Source: Chitinophagaceae bacterium (lineage in GTDB: Bacteria; Bacteroidota; Bacteroidia; Chitinophagales; Chitinophagaceae). Taken from it: a stretch of DNA of 64,000 nt. The translations under genes and the position numbers were made by a program. Shown piece after piece: positions 10,201 to 18,623 of this stretch (position 1 is the first letter of the stretch; each line of letters begins with the position of its first letter). Location of the stretch: the NCBI GenBank assembly GCA_023957575.1, contig JAMLGU010000002.1, positions 186,001-250,000 on the forward strand, in the 5' to 3' direction. Below the pieces are notes generated by a model, which had not been told where the DNA came from, did no database searches, and saw only the letters and a program-made list of their open reading frames with translations.

Positions 10201-10412
10201 CATATATGAAACTTCGCAACATTCAATTAGGATATACATTGCCTTCAAAAATCTCTTCAAAAATCTCCGCTAAAAGCCTGAATGTATATGTGAGCGGACA
10301 AAACCTTTTCACTATTAAGTCTAAAAATTTTACCGGTGTTGATCCTGAAACTCCAGCATGGGGTTATCCGATTCCTTCTATGGCAACAGCAGGCGTAAGG
10401 CTTACATTCTAA
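7275..10412 (+). CDS. SusC-like TonB-dependent fructo-oligosaccharide importer
   Basis: A 1045-aa outer-membrane receptor of the SusC/RagA type. Start 7275 (MNIYSRLKKRKMRRLLFLV) leads into a signal peptide ending ANAQ; ATG 7308 is a possible alternative. After the signal come a carboxypeptidase-regulatory-like domain (about residues 32-105, GTVTNKTDNLPLAGATV), the SusC connector with VVVVGYQTQ, the plug (about 120-235, NVQIRGVGSINGNAPLYVID) and a long beta-barrel ending in phenylalanine (GVRLTF) for Bam-dependent insertion. Together with the SusD partner downstream it forms a pedal-bin import complex. Substrate is inferred to be levan- or inulin-type fructo-oligosaccharide from the flanking GH32 genes and the HTCS. 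Confidence 0.95.
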   Translation: MNIYSRLKKRKMRRLLFLVSFFLLATIANAQQRTISGTVTNKTDNLPLAGATVTSPKLSVATNADGKFSLSANTGETLTITYIGMRTQSVKVGNESEITIQMEPGVVEGDQVVVVGYQTQRKADLTGAVTVVDMDDINKLPNNNPIQALQGRIPGMIVYTDGSPSGSNVNVQIRGVGSINGNAPLYVIDGVATFSGMHELNPNDIESIQVLKDAAAATIYGARAASGVIIITTKKAKRGVTSVTANARGSYSWYGTKMQVLDAEGYGRAVWQASANDGSPLSKYLIYKFDYGRDANNNYTLNRILLPEFVDTTTRTMRTANTNWFNEISQPAYSQNYDVSLSRGTDKGGSVFSLDYLHNQGIVRTTDFKRMTARINSDYKLINDKLWIGENFSVSRTQEVQDPGVLNPALQALPVIPVHTIDGIGWGGPFGGMNDRQNPARIIADNKQNHYTFIRLFGNAFADLEIFKNLHARTSVGLDYGNFDKRDMQLSYVSGYLNNPDNKVTMSHFTTSQVIWTNTLNYKSDWLKHSLDAIAGHEIVKYNGMDFGASRMGFASENIDYMYLNAGTGLKDNYGGASETRLMSYFGKVNYVFDRRYLASATLRYDGSSRFGKNNQFALFPAFSVGWRLNNEDFIKDNFDFISDLKFRYGWGVTGNQENIDATANRTLYATNYSGGDPTWRTPDGTAYDLNGMGSGTLPSGFQLIQRSNDDVRWESMTQSNFGIDFGFLNQKIYGSADYFVKTTSDMLVRPAYIGVIGEGGYRWVNGASMKNKGFELLIGYKGLIASTVNFDVTANLGTYRNKVISLPESVVNTYGGNGTTDNILGRPWGSGYGYVADGLFRNADEVANSAEQGAGKGLGRIRYKDLNGDGTIDQKDRTWIFNPNPAYTYGLNINLGYKGFDFMVFLQGVGPVDLNVYDVKSMTDFWSINETGSNKGTRLLEAWSSANTSSSIPALTLTDRNNETRFSTYFIENGAYMKLRNIQLGYTLPSKISSKISAKSLNVYVSGQNLFTIKSKNFTGVDPETPAWGYPIPSMATAGVRLTF

Positions 10413-10441
10413 TCAATCTAAAAAATAATAAAAGCGTAAAT

Positions 10442-12133
10442 ATGAAAAAAATATTTTTAATTATAGCAGTTTCGGCAGTTTTATTAAGCTGTAAGAAAAG
10501 TTGGCTTGATGTATCTCCAAAAGGCACGTTAAGCGAAGCGCAAGTTGCTGAGAACCCTGATGGCCTTGTAAATGCCGCCTATGCCTATCTTGGTAATGAC
10601 CACTACACAACGCCCTGGAGCTTGTGGCCTTATGGTAATGTAAGGTCAGGAGATGCTTACAAAGGTGGCCGCGATGAAGCAGATATACAAGAGTTTCATT
10701 TTGGTGAAATTTTCATTAATCAAAGGAGCGATTTAGGAACACTCGATGGTATGTGGTTTCAATTTTATGTAGCCATTTCAAGAGTGAACTCTGCGTTGGC
10801 AAACCTGAACGCAAAAACGGATACGGAGTTTCCGGCAAAAAAGCAAAGGATTGCAGAAATGCGTTTCCTGCGTGCACATTGGTATTTCAATCTAAAGATC
10901 ATGTGGAAATATGTCCCTTATATTGATGAGAATGTAAATTCTAATGATTATGGAAATATCAGCAATCGGGAATTGACAAATGACCAACTGTGGGAGAAAA
11001 TAGCAACTGATTTACAGTTTGCAGTTGATAATCTTCCGGCATCTCAAACACAGATAGGCAGGCCAAGTAAAATTGCAGCACAGGCATATCTTGCAAAAAC
11101 AAAATTGTATCAAGCATATGAGCAGGATGAGCAACATAATGTAACCAAGATCAATGCCGATAAATTGAATCAGGTGGTTACTCTTTGCGATGCTGTGATT
11201 GCATCTTCTTACAGCCTGGAGCCTGATTTTGCAAACAATTTCATTAATGGTTCTTATGAAAACGGACGCGAGTCAATATTCGCAGTTCAATTTTCAAAAG
11301 ATGATGGAACCATGTTTGGCCGACTTAATTATGGAGATGTATTAAGTGCGCCACAGGGAATTGGTTGTTGTGATTTTCAAAAACCGAGTCAAAATCTTGC
11401 GAATGCTTATAAAACAGGTGTAGATGGTCTTCCCATGTTCAGTACTTTCAATAATGCTGATTTAGACGCAAATGTAAACACGGTCGACCCCAGACTGGAT
11501 CACACGGTGGCAATGCCCGGCCATATTTGGAAGTATGATCCTAATACGGTTTATCAGGTTAGTTGGAACAGAAGTCCTGATGTGTACGGCACATTCGCTT
11601 CACAAAAAGAAAATGTAAAAAGATCAGAATATACACAGCTAGGCCCTTTTTATGCTAATACAAAAAACAAGATTCTTTTAAGGTTAGCTGATGTATTGCT
11701 TTGGAAAGCAGAAGCACTGATTGAATTAGGGCGGCATAACGACGCATTGTCTTTAATCAATCAGGTTCGTACAAGAGCAAAAAATAGTACTTCATTATTA
11801 AAATTGTCTAATGGAAATTTTGAATCGAATTACAAAATAGAAACTTATCAGCCTGGTGTAAATTGTACCTGGACACAGGATTTTGCAAGGCAAGCTTTGC
11901 GCTGGGAAAGAAGGCTGGAATTTGCTATGGAAGGCAACCGCTTTTTTGATTTGGTAAGATGGGGCGTTGCAGATACTTACCTGAATAATTATTTCTCTGT
12001 CGAAAAAACAAAGCGAACCTATTTAAAAGATGCAAAGTTTACCAAAAACAGGGATGAGTATTTGCCGATTCCTTACCAGCAGATCCAATTCAGCCATAAT
12101 CTGTATAAACAAAATCCGGGTTATACGCAATAG
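10442..12133 (+). CDS. SusD-like surface glycan-binding lipoprotein
   Basis: A 563-aa RagB/SusD family lipoprotein. ATG 10442 is chosen because it opens a lipoprotein signal (MKKIFLIIAVSAVLLSCKK, lipidated Cys17); an upstream in-frame start overlaps the SusC gene and spoils the signal. The body is helical and tetratricopeptide-like, with landmarks AEMRFLRAHWYFNL, LRLADVLLWKAEALIELG and LRWERRLEFAMEGNRFFDLVRWG. It ends with LPIPYQQIQFSHNLYKQNPG, the usual SusD tail. It caps the SusC barrel outside the cell and captures oligosaccharide. It lies 29 nt after susC. Confidence 0.95.
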   Translation: MKKIFLIIAVSAVLLSCKKSWLDVSPKGTLSEAQVAENPDGLVNAAYAYLGNDHYTTPWSLWPYGNVRSGDAYKGGRDEADIQEFHFGEIFINQRSDLGTLDGMWFQFYVAISRVNSALANLNAKTDTEFPAKKQRIAEMRFLRAHWYFNLKIMWKYVPYIDENVNSNDYGNISNRELTNDQLWEKIATDLQFAVDNLPASQTQIGRPSKIAAQAYLAKTKLYQAYEQDEQHNVTKINADKLNQVVTLCDAVIASSYSLEPDFANNFINGSYENGRESIFAVQFSKDDGTMFGRLNYGDVLSAPQGIGCCDFQKPSQNLANAYKTGVDGLPMFSTFNNADLDANVNTVDPRLDHTVAMPGHIWKYDPNTVYQVSWNRSPDVYGTFASQKENVKRSEYTQLGPFYANTKNKILLRLADVLLWKAEALIELGRHNDALSLINQVRTRAKNSTSLLKLSNGNFESNYKIETYQPGVNCTWTQDFARQALRWERRLEFAMEGNRFFDLVRWGVADTYLNNYFSVEKTKRTYLKDAKFTKNRDEYLPIPYQQIQFSHNLYKQNPGYTQ

Positions 12134-12146
12134 TGAATTTAGTCCT

Positions 12147-12216
12147 ATTATCATGGGGATGGTTCCGAACTATGATAATGAGACAATCGTTTTTCGACAC
12201 GCTCAGGATGACACTT
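12147..12216. repeat. Hairpin plus possible dispersed repeat in the SusD-SGBP gap
   Basis: ATTATCAT (12147-12154) faces ATGATAAT (12172-12179) across 17 nt. Just after it, 12191-12216 reads TTTTCGACACGCTCAGGATG followed by ACACTT. I recognise this as close to a short motif (TCGACAAGCTCAGGATGACA) that recurs as a dispersed intergenic repeat in many bacterial genomes. It lies inside the operon and could modulate expression of downstream genes. The repeat assignment is from memory, not from a search. Confidence 0.4.
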
Positions 12217-12249
12217 AAAACATTCAAGCAACAATAAAATATTATAAAA

Positions 12250-13659
12250 ATGAAAAGTTTAACAGTGAAATACATGGCAATTGCTATAGCATGTATTTCT
12301 ATAATCGGTTGCCAAAAGAAGGATTATAGCGCTGATCCTGCAAAGGTCGCAACTATATCTAATCTTCAATATCAACTTAATGGCGATACAGTTTTAATCA
12401 CATGGTCTCTTCCATCGGGTGCACACGTTTATCCTCTGATTAATACTGGAAGCGGTTCAACCAAGCTTGCGCTCAACTCAACCGCTTACAAATTTGGAAT
12501 TGTTGAAACTAATAAAGAGTATGGGTTTACAGTAAAATTAGCTGATACTTCTGGTAACCTGTCTTTAGGTGAAACAATCAGGTTTAATCGGGTGGGTGCA
12601 TCTCCTGTTTCAAACCTCAGCGCTTTACAGGATGAAAAAGATGTGATAGTTAGTTGGACAGCGCCTGCTACTGCGGTAAGTAAGATTCAAATTAAACTAG
12701 GCGGCCAGACTGTGGAAGTTGCACCAACTGTAACGTCTTACCGTTTCACTAATATAGCTTTAGGTAGCTATACAATCAGCGCAGTAACAACTAATAGCAG
12801 CAACCAGCCATCAAACGCTGTTTACCTGCCTTTCAGGGTAGGTGCAACCGCTGTAGCCTACATCGGTATTTATTCAGATTCCACGGCGTTGTTAAATACT
12901 GGCGATGATGACGAAGTGGCTGCCGCGAAATGGTTATTCAGCCAATACGCTACTGCCAGGTACATTTCCTTTGACCAGATTAAAAATGGCTCAATAGATT
13001 TAAGCCAGTACCGCGTGCTTTGGTGGAACTATGATTTGGAAACCACAAAGAACCTTCCCGCTATAGCTTTAGATGCGACTGTACTGAATAAAATAGGTAC
13101 GTTTTATAAAAGTGGCGGCGGATTATTATTGAACCAATTTGCTGTTCAATATTTTTGGAATCTGGGTCGCTTTACACTTCCATATTTTACAGAATATGGA
13201 ACAGGTGCGGGTTTCAATAATCCTGATGCATGGGGCATTGGTATCAACGTTCGCAAGAAGCATAATTACAGTAACCATCCTTTGTACAAAAATATTAGTT
13301 TAACCACACAGAGTGATGGCCGTGTAACATTCCCTACAATTGGTCCGGGTTGGAAAGAAAACCATAATGCAGTAATAATAAGAATTCCGGAATATTATGG
13401 TTTACCTAATGATAGCGATGATGCTTTTGCAAAATTCAATGCTGATAATAATACGATGTGGTTAGGCATGTGGGATGGTATTGGTGACTACTTTATGGCC
13501 GGCATCATTGAATTACAGCCTAAAGATGCTTTTCTGGGTACAGGCATTTTCATTGGCATCGGTGGTATTGAATGGAACCAAAATGGAAGTACAAATCCGT
13601 ATCAAAATAATGTTAGACAACTATACAAAAATGCAATTGAGTATTTAAAAACGAAATAG
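12250..13659 (+). CDS. Surface glycan-binding lipoprotein, DUF4960-like (levan-binding type)
   Basis: A 469-aa lipoprotein (signal MKSLTVKYMAIAIACISIIGC, lipidated Cys21). Two fibronectin-III-like beta domains follow (about 30-115 with VLITWSLPSG, and 116-198 with VIVSWTAPAT). The C-terminal domain is about 270 residues (from about 200, AYIGIYSD...WWNYDLET...GGGLLLNQF), which I place in the DUF4960 family. In B. thetaiotaomicron the gene in this position of the levan locus (BT1761) encodes a DUF4960 surface levan-binding protein; its position after SusD and before GH32 here is equivalent. No catalytic motif was recognised. A role in holding polymer at the cell surface is inferred. Confidence 0.75.
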   Translation: MKSLTVKYMAIAIACISIIGCQKKDYSADPAKVATISNLQYQLNGDTVLITWSLPSGAHVYPLINTGSGSTKLALNSTAYKFGIVETNKEYGFTVKLADTSGNLSLGETIRFNRVGASPVSNLSALQDEKDVIVSWTAPATAVSKIQIKLGGQTVEVAPTVTSYRFTNIALGSYTISAVTTNSSNQPSNAVYLPFRVGATAVAYIGIYSDSTALLNTGDDDEVAAAKWLFSQYATARYISFDQIKNGSIDLSQYRVLWWNYDLETTKNLPAIALDATVLNKIGTFYKSGGGLLLNQFAVQYFWNLGRFTLPYFTEYGTGAGFNNPDAWGIGINVRKKHNYSNHPLYKNISLTTQSDGRVTFPTIGPGWKENHNAVIIRIPEYYGLPNDSDDAFAKFNADNNTMWLGMWDGIGDYFMAGIIELQPKDAFLGTGIFIGIGGIEWNQNGSTNPYQNNVRQLYKNAIEYLKTK

Positions 13660-13671
13660 GCATTTCAATAC

Positions 13672-13706
13672 CTTTCCGCCAGTTTATTAGCGGTGGAAAG
13701 TTTTTT
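13672..13706 (+). terminator. Intrinsic terminator or attenuator inside the fructan operon
   Basis: CTTTCCGCC (13672-13680) pairs with GGTGGAAAG (13692-13700) over nine positions with one G-U pair, followed by six T. It lies between the surface binding protein and the first GH32 gene, so it would reduce transcription of the enzyme genes relative to SusC/SusD, or mark a separate downstream promoter. Confidence 0.75.
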
Positions 13707-13726
13707 ACTTAAAAAAAATAACAATC

Positions 13727-15292
13727 ATGTGTGGCAGTTCATTTTTAAAAATAGTTCTATTAAGCAGTTGCCTTTATGCCTGCGGCAAAAAGGATAACGG
13801 CGGACAAGGCATCATTGAAATCATAAAGGATTCATCTGTCAGTCTTGTCACTTTAACCGAAACAGACTACCGGCCTGCTTATCATTTTACACCCGCACGA
13901 AATTGGATGAATGACCCGAACGGTTTGGTTTATAACAATGGTATTTATCATTTATTTTATCAATACAACCCTAATGCGAGCGTATGGGGGCCAATGAATT
14001 GGGGGCATGCTACCAGTACTGATTTAATGAACTGGAAAGATGAATCCATTGCCTTAACACCCGATAACCTTGGAACTATTTTTTCCGGTAGTGCGGTAGT
14101 AGATGCAAATAATACAACAGGGTTCAAAGATGGTACACAAAACCCTTTGGTGGCAATCTATACAAGCGCAGGAGCAACCCAGCAGCAAAGCATCGCTTAT
14201 AGTAATGATGGTGGTTTTTCCTGGACAAAATTTAACACCAACCCGGTATTGCCGAATCCCGGTATTGCCGATTTCAGGGATCCAAAAGTTTTTTGGTATG
14301 CAGCATCATCTAAGTGGATTATGGTGCTCGCTGTAAACGACCGCATTAAAATTTATTCCTCATTCGATTTAAAAGCATGGACTTTTGAAAGCGATTTTGG
14401 CATGAGCTATGGAGCACACGGCGGCGTATGGGAATGTCCTGATCTTTTTCCACTAACCGTTGAAGGCTCAGTTACTACAAAATGGGTGTTGTTGGTAAGC
14501 CTTAATGGCGGTCCCAATGGCGGCACAGCTACACAATATTTTGTTGGTGATTTCGACGGAAAGAATTTCACGATTCCCGAAAATAAAACATTGTGGATGG
14601 ATTATGGAACAGATAATTATGCGGGAGTAACATACAACAATATACCAACGAGTGATGGCAGAAGAATTTTAATAGGTTGGATGAGCAACTGGAATTACGC
14701 ACAAAATGTTCCTACAACTACATGGAGAAGCACAATGACCATTCCGCGAAAGCTTTCATTGGCAAATATTTCAGGCAATTATATTTTAAAATCTAACCCT
14801 GTTGTTGAATATGACCAGTATAAAGCAAACAATTCTGATACGTCTGCAACAGGGCCATTAAAATCGATTAGTACAAAAGATAACAAGATTATAAAAACTG
14901 GTTCTTACGAAATAAGTTTCAATGCAGATTTGAATAACAGCACTTCGTTCCTGTTCGCACTCGGTAATCTGAAAGAAAAAATATCCCTGAACTATGATAA
15001 AGTGGCTCAAAACCTTGTGGTAGATAGAAGTGGCGCTGGTGTTGATTTTGCCAATCTCTTGGTACAAAAAATCTACTGTCCTTTTATACCCAAAGTAGGG
15101 AAAGCATCTAAGTTTCAAATTCTTGTGGATAAAACCTCAATGGAAATCTTTGTGGATGATGGAGAGAGGGTTATCACAACAATATTCTTTCCGAAATATC
15201 AATATGATCAGTTAAAAATTGAAGGCGATGGAACGATGTCTTTACTTAGTAATTTTAGTTTGAAAGGTATCTCCAGAACCGTTAACAGATAA
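13727..15292 (+). CDS. GH32 fructanase lipoprotein (levanase/inulinase/fructosidase family), copy 1
   Basis: A 521-aa glycoside hydrolase family 32 enzyme with a lipoprotein signal (Cys19 in CLYACGKK). The three catalytic carboxylates are present: nucleophile Asp63 in WMNDPNG, transition-state stabiliser Asp185 in FRDPKV, and acid/base Glu236 in ECPDLF. The five-bladed propeller is followed by the C-terminal beta-sandwich (about residues 375-515). It cleaves beta-fructosyl bonds at the cell surface or in the periplasm, supplying fructose to the HTCS sensor and porter. Whether it prefers beta-2,6 levan or beta-2,1 inulin, and endo or exo action, cannot be read from the sequence. The paralogue at 15837 is clearly related but diverged. 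Confidence 0.93.
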   Translation: MCGSSFLKIVLLSSCLYACGKKDNGGQGIIEIIKDSSVSLVTLTETDYRPAYHFTPARNWMNDPNGLVYNNGIYHLFYQYNPNASVWGPMNWGHATSTDLMNWKDESIALTPDNLGTIFSGSAVVDANNTTGFKDGTQNPLVAIYTSAGATQQQSIAYSNDGGFSWTKFNTNPVLPNPGIADFRDPKVFWYAASSKWIMVLAVNDRIKIYSSFDLKAWTFESDFGMSYGAHGGVWECPDLFPLTVEGSVTTKWVLLVSLNGGPNGGTATQYFVGDFDGKNFTIPENKTLWMDYGTDNYAGVTYNNIPTSDGRRILIGWMSNWNYAQNVPTTTWRSTMTIPRKLSLANISGNYILKSNPVVEYDQYKANNSDTSATGPLKSISTKDNKIIKTGSYEISFNADLNNSTSFLFALGNLKEKISLNYDKVAQNLVVDRSGAGVDFANLLVQKIYCPFIPKVGKASKFQILVDKTSMEIFVDDGERVITTIFFPKYQYDQLKIEGDGTMSLLSNFSLKGISRTVNR

Positions 15293-15319
15293 GGGGTTTA
15301 ATAAAAATAAGTTTGATAC

Positions 15320-15829
15320 ATGAAAACGAAAATAATAATGACGTATTACTTAAAATTTCTTATGATCATTTTCACGTTTTTCGTTGGATGTTGCTTATGT
15401 GCTAACTCACAGGTTGGAAAACTTCCGCCCTTTCAAATGATGCAGGTAAACAACAAGCTATTCAAGGCGCAAAACTTACCAATGGGCAAACCCATTCTGA
15501 TTGTGTATTTTTCTCCTGAATGTGATCGTTGCGAAATTTTTACAAAAGAGTTGGTAGAAAAGGTATCAGCTTTAAAGAACACTTCTATTGCAATGGTTAC
15601 TTACTACCCTGTAGAAAATGTAAGTCGATTTGTGAATAAGTTTTCATTAAATAGGTTTGCTAATATTTATGTAGGCACAGAAGGAGATAGTCTTTTTCTA
15701 CGCGGATATTATAAAATAATAGAATTGCCCTTCGCTGCACTTTATACAAAGAACGGAGGCTTTGTAAAATCTTATTCTAAGAATATACATTTGAACAATA
15801 TCATTAATATTATACAAAAAATGAAATAG
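15320..15829 (+). CDS. Exported thioredoxin-fold protein within the fructan operon
   Basis: A 169-aa protein with an N-terminal hydrophobic segment (about 10-28, signal or anchor; a second ATG at 15338 would also work). A thioredoxin-like fold follows, with a CxxC redox motif Cys68-Asp-Arg-Cys71 in VYFSPECDRCEIF. The later part has a cis-Pro-like segment (ELPFAALYT) and a C-terminal helix, fitting TlpA/peroxiredoxin-like proteins. It sits between two GH32 genes, 27 nt after one and 7 nt before the other, so it is co-transcribed. Such a protein is not a standard part of a fructan locus. It might maintain cysteines in a periplasmic partner, but no partner is evident. Confidence 0.75.
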   Translation: MKTKIIMTYYLKFLMIIFTFFVGCCLCANSQVGKLPPFQMMQVNNKLFKAQNLPMGKPILIVYFSPECDRCEIFTKELVEKVSALKNTSIAMVTYYPVENVSRFVNKFSLNRFANIYVGTEGDSLFLRGYYKIIELPFAALYTKNGGFVKSYSKNIHLNNIINIIQKMK

Positions 15830-15836
15830 TAAAATT

Positions 15837-17348
15837 ATGAAACTGATTACACTGTTTTTATTCTCAACTTTATTGGCATCTTGCGCTTCAGTAAAAAACC
15901 ATAGAGTGAATTCTAATTTTTCAGACGAGCACAGACCTCAAATACATTTTACTCCAAAGAAGGGGTGGATGAACGATCCCAACGGGATGGTTTACCACAA
16001 TGGAACCTATCATTTATTTTTTCAGCACTATCCTGATGGTACAAAATGGGGGCCTATGCATTGGGGGCATGCAACCAGTAAGGATTTAGTACATTGGCAG
16101 GAACAAAAAATTGCCTTATATCCTGATAGTTTAGGAACGATATTTTCCGGTAGCGCTGTAATTGATAAAAACAATACCGCAGGTTTCGGTAAAAACGCAA
16201 TGGTGGCAATCTTCACGCATCATAATATGGAGATAGAAAAAACGGGGTCTGATAAATATCAATACCAAAGCCTTGCTTACAGCCTCGATGATGGTAAGAC
16301 CTGGACAAAATACAATGGTAATCCGGTGCTTCCCAACCCTGGTATTCGCGATTTTCGCGACCCAAAAGTTTTTTGGTACGAGGAAGGCAAAAAATGGATC
16401 ATGACATTAGCAACATTAGATCATATCACCTTTTATTCTTCACCCGATTTAAAAAACTGGAAAGAAGAAAGCAAATTTGGCAAAACCATTGGTGCTCATG
16501 GCGGCGTGTGGGAGTGCCCGGATCTTTTTCAGTTAACTTATAATGGTGAGCAGCATTGGGTTTTAATTGTTAACATTAATCCCGGCGGCCCGAATGGCGG
16601 ATCGGCAACTCAGTATTTTGTCGGTGATTTTGATGGTAAAACTTTTAAACCCTACCAAACCGATACACGCTGGCTGGATTACGGACCCGATGAATACGCG
16701 GGTGTAACATGGGATAATACCGGTAGTCGAAAATTATTTATTGGCTGGATGAGCAACTGGCAGTATGCTAATGAGGTACCCACGGAGAGCTGGAGAAGCG
16801 CGATGACAATTTCAAGAGAATTGGGATTGAATAAAATTGGCAATAAATATTTGGTCACCTCCAAGCCTGTTCAGGAGCTAAAGGTTTTAAACCAAAAGGA
16901 GTTTAAAATAAATACAGTAAGTACACCGCATTTTAATTTGTCAGAAAAAGCCGGCGCCCTCGATGGGCCGGTGCGACTAAGTATTACGAGCAATCAGATT
17001 CGTTCATTTACTATTACGCTTTCAAACGATTTAGGTGAAAAAGTAATGATTGGATTTGATGCTAGGAAAAATGAATATTTCATTGATAGGAGCGCATCCG
17101 GCAAAACAGGTTTTGAAAAGGGTTTCGCAGCCAAACATGTATCGCCACGTTTTAGTCTTAAAAATGAAATGGATTTGATTTTGGTTATTGATGATGCATC
17201 AGTTGAATTATTTGCTGATGATGGACTATCTGTTATGACATCTATCTTTTTCCCAACTAAAAACTATACAAATATTTCAATTAATAGTAATGATGGTTTT
17301 GTCGTAAAAACGTTGACATACAATACGATGAATTCTATTTGGAAGTAA
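15837..17348 (+). CDS. GH32 fructanase lipoprotein, copy 2
   Basis: A 503-aa GH32 enzyme with lipoprotein signal (TLLASC, lipidated Cys16). Nucleophile Asp47 (WMNDPNG), stabiliser Asp175 (FRDPKV) and acid/base Glu226 (ECPDLF) are all present. A C-terminal beta-sandwich ends near residue 497. It shares long stretches with the first GH32 (for example NPVLPNPGI, GAHGGVWECPDLF, GWMSNW), so the two look like an old duplication. Keeping both suggests different linkage or chain-length preference. It is last in the operon. The short gap after it has a small AT-rich hairpin (about 17368-17389) but no strong terminator. Confidence 0.93.
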   Translation: MKLITLFLFSTLLASCASVKNHRVNSNFSDEHRPQIHFTPKKGWMNDPNGMVYHNGTYHLFFQHYPDGTKWGPMHWGHATSKDLVHWQEQKIALYPDSLGTIFSGSAVIDKNNTAGFGKNAMVAIFTHHNMEIEKTGSDKYQYQSLAYSLDDGKTWTKYNGNPVLPNPGIRDFRDPKVFWYEEGKKWIMTLATLDHITFYSSPDLKNWKEESKFGKTIGAHGGVWECPDLFQLTYNGEQHWVLIVNINPGGPNGGSATQYFVGDFDGKTFKPYQTDTRWLDYGPDEYAGVTWDNTGSRKLFIGWMSNWQYANEVPTESWRSAMTISRELGLNKIGNKYLVTSKPVQELKVLNQKEFKINTVSTPHFNLSEKAGALDGPVRLSITSNQIRSFTITLSNDLGEKVMIGFDARKNEYFIDRSASGKTGFEKGFAAKHVSPRFSLKNEMDLILVIDDASVELFADDGLSVMTSIFFPTKNYTNISINSNDGFVVKTLTYNTMNSIWK

Positions 17349-17396
17349 TAAATTTTTTTGATTTCATCTAATATCTAAAAGATATTTAGAGAACGA

Positions 17397-18623
17397 TTAA
17401 AAATCAATTAGCAATTTCATCATTTCTTTTTTTGCTTGTAAGTCAAATCCTGCAAGGTAATTTTGAGTCGTTTTGATATCCCTATGCCCAAGGCTTTCGG
17501 AAATAAACTCAACACTGGCACCTTTTCTTAAAAGCATAGTTGAAAATGAATGACGTGCAACATAGGTTGTTATCGATATTTCAATTCCTAGTAATTTACC
17601 TACTTTTTTCATCCAGTCGTTTGTTACTTTCACAAATTGATTTACTTTATCTTTTACAGCAAAGGCCGAATCCTCTTTGCTTATTATATCAAAAACAAAA
17701 TCATTTTCTCCGACATTTTCGTTGCCCCAAACTTTTAATGTTTGATTTATTATTTCGTTTCGAATTATTGTGATCTGTTTAGGAGATTGTCGATTTGATC
17801 GCTTTGTTTTCTGCCTGCTAAAAACAATTGTATCTTCAAAAAGGTCTTTTTTTCGAAGATTCGCAATGTCCATCATATTAATGCCATTTGCCAGATAGGT
17901 GAATTTCCAAAATGCTAAAGACCTTTTTAAAAAATAATTTGCCGGATCTGGTTCATAATTAAATATTGCTTTTAATTGGTCCTTATTAAGGCTGCGTTTA
18001 TTTGAGACACCAGTCGGTATTTGATATTTGTTCTTTCCAAATGGATAAAATTTTGGGTCAAACTGCCGTTCTGCAATCGCCTTGTTAATTAATGTTCGAA
18101 GATTCCGGAGATAAATGCCGGTAGTTGTTACGCTGTTCCCTTTATTTTGCATCCAATGATCAAAATCTGTTAATAGTTTTGGAGTTATATTTGACAATTT
18201 TAAGTTGGGTTTGAATTCTTCTAACACACTTATGGTTGTTTTGTATATCTTCGCTGTTCCTATTCTCTCTTCTTTTTCGAATTCGGCTATCATATTTTCA
18301 AAAACTGAACGGAGAGATTTGTACTTAATTGGTTGCTCAAAAAATACTTCCTGAAAACTCTGGAACGAAAAAGGAGAGAGGTTATTAATCTTTGTTTCGG
18401 CTTTTGACTCAATGTTTATAATTTCATTTCTAATGGTTTTTAATTTACCTTTTACGGTTCCGCTGTTAATTATTTGCCATTCATCTTTTGTTGCGGAATA
18501 TCCAGTAGCATAATACCTTCGCTTACCCTTGAAAGTTATTTTTAATTTCAAAGGATACTTTTGATTTTGTAACTTACGCCGATAATCAGGAATGACGGCT
18601 ATTGTTATATTGCTCTTATTCAT
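17397..18623 (-). CDS. Tyrosine-type site-specific recombinase (integrase)
   Basis: A 408-aa integrase of the Bacteroidota type: an N-terminal arm-binding domain (about 1-90, ITFKGKRRYYATGYSATKDEW), a SAM-like core-binding domain (about 100-205, DHWMQNKGNSVTTTGIYLRNL) and the catalytic domain (about 215-400). Box II is clear: YVARHSFST with Arg/His, LGHRDIKTT with His, and NYL with the nucleophilic Tyr. The box I arginine position reads GINMMDIANLR rather than the usual G-x-R, as I recall for a subgroup of Bacteroidota integrases. It is transcribed away from a tRNA-Lys 3' fragment about 160 bp beyond its start, the classic layout of an element that integrates into a tRNA gene. It probably inserted the whole left part of the window. 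Confidence 0.9.
   Translation of the reverse strand: MNKSNITIAVIPDYRRKLQNQKYPLKLKITFKGKRRYYATGYSATKDEWQIINSGTVKGKLKTIRNEIINIESKAETKINNLSPFSFQSFQEVFFEQPIKYKSLRSVFENMIAEFEKEERIGTAKIYKTTISVLEEFKPNLKLSNITPKLLTDFDHWMQNKGNSVTTTGIYLRNLRTLINKAIAERQFDPKFYPFGKNKYQIPTGVSNKRSLNKDQLKAIFNYEPDPANYFLKRSLAFWKFTYLANGINMMDIANLRKKDLFEDTIVFSRQKTKRSNRQSPKQITIIRNEIINQTLKVWGNENVGENDFVFDIISKEDSAFAVKDKVNQFVKVTNDWMKKVGKLLGIEISITTYVARHSFSTMLLRKGASVEFISESLGHRDIKTTQNYLAGFDLQAKKEMMKLLIDF

Noticed and set aside
17368..17389. Terminator after the second GH32 gene
   Set aside because: A short A/T-only stem with no T-tract; too weak to call.
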